A stretch of DNA of 5,842 nt from JAFAXD01 sp035472475. GTDB taxonomy: Bacteria; Pseudomonadota; Alphaproteobacteria; Rhizobiales; Xanthobacteraceae. The notes beneath the pieces are model-generated. The model searched no databases. It was not told the origin of the DNA and was given only the letters and a program-made list of their open reading frames with translations. A program made the translations under genes and the position numbers. Every line of letters begins with the position of its first letter. Positions within the stretch are counted from its first letter, which is position 1. The DNA is taken from the NCBI GenBank assembly GCA_035472475.1, contig DATIPA010000187.1, positions 1 through 5,842 of the forward strand, written 5' to 3'. Shown piece by piece: positions 5,607 through 5,842 of this stretch.

Positions 5607-5842
5607 ATGCGCCAATCGTCCGCACTGCGAGGTCTGCCGACGCCGCCTTCCGATTCGCGTTCGCGCGCGGAGGAGAGCATTGGGACGCGTGTCGGCGCCG
5701 AACGCCGGCAGGGGCGCGGCGCCCAGTCGAATGCGTCCGGCCGCTATGAGGCGGAAGCGCGCGTCGCGTTCGACGATGGCTGGCAGACCCTCGAGGAACT
5801 GCCCGCGTTCGAGACCAGCGTCGGCATCGATGCGGCGCGCAA
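5607..5842 (+). CDS. PA0069-family radical SAM protein, N-terminal fragment (runs off right edge)
   Basis: Seen: an open frame of 78 codons from an ATG at 5607 to the window end, without a stop. After a variable Ser/Arg-rich start it reads RRQGRGAQSNASGRYEAE (33-50), then ARVAFDDGWQTLEELPAFETSV (51-72). The RGRGA...GR(F/Y)E...FDDGW..LEELP pattern is the conserved entry to PA0069-family radical SAM enzymes. The cysteine cluster that binds the 4Fe-4S centre and S-adenosylmethionine comes later in the family and is outside the window, so the catalytic site cannot be checked. The family is conserved but its reaction is unknown; a SplB-like relationship has been noted. An in-frame stop at 5595-5597 limits the start to 5607 or later; there is no clear Shine-Dalgarno. 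The gene is divergent from the glycosyltransferase across 186 bases. Confidence 0.85.
   Translation, partial: MRQSSALRGLPTPPSDSRSRAEESIGTRVGAERRQGRGAQSNASGRYEAEARVAFDDGWQTLEELPAFETSVGIDAAR

Noticed and set aside
5421..5615. Longer N-terminus for the glycosyltransferase starting at 5615
   Set aside because: The extra 65 residues show no family similarity, the canonical family-2 opening starts at 5420 with a ribosome binding site, and the longer form would overlap the start of the divergent radical SAM gene.

Overview
The window reads as ordinary, high-GC alphaproteobacterial chromosome, most likely Hyphomicrobiales (Rhizobiales; Nitrobacteraceae or Xanthobacteraceae type). The pointers are a CcrM-like cell-cycle adenine methyltransferase at the left edge, a MarR-GNAT fusion regulator, a MoaB of the longer rhizobial form, and a PA0069-type radical SAM protein at the right edge. 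I see no rRNA, tRNA, CRISPR array, insertion sequence, integrase or attachment site. The genome assignment is inference from gene content and base composition.

Layout, left to right. (1) 2-154, minus: the first 51 codons of a ccrM-type methyltransferase running off the left edge, ending in the DPPY catalytic motif. (2) 386-1300, plus: a membrane-anchored neutral zinc metallopeptidase of the YpfJ family. It overlaps by 20 bases, tail to tail, with (3) 1281-2234, minus: a ten-helix EamA/DMT-family exporter. (4) 2331-3194, plus: a LysR-type regulator divergent from the exporter across an AT-rich spacer that holds facing promoter candidates and a T-N11-A dyad. (5) 3243-3806, plus: moaB for molybdenum cofactor synthesis. 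(6) 3824-4750, minus: a MarR-type DNA-binding domain fused to a GNAT acetyltransferase. (7) 4833-5420, minus: a short family-2-like glycosyltransferase without a visible DxD motif. (8) 5607-5842, plus: the first 78 codons of a PA0069-family radical SAM protein, cut by the right edge.

The window has no large operon. It is a string of single genes in alternating orientation, in two regulator-linked units. The LysR regulator and the divergent exporter look like a local switch: the regulator senses a small molecule and controls the exporter. The MarR-GNAT gene has, 54 to 85 bases upstream of its start, two near-identical copies of a TGAC-N3-GTCA dyad exactly 21 bases apart, a good candidate for its own operator. 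That pair is the most interesting non-coding structure here. I did not find a convincing new multi-gene system; the best leads are regulatory sites plus one glycosyltransferase with an unusual active-site segment.
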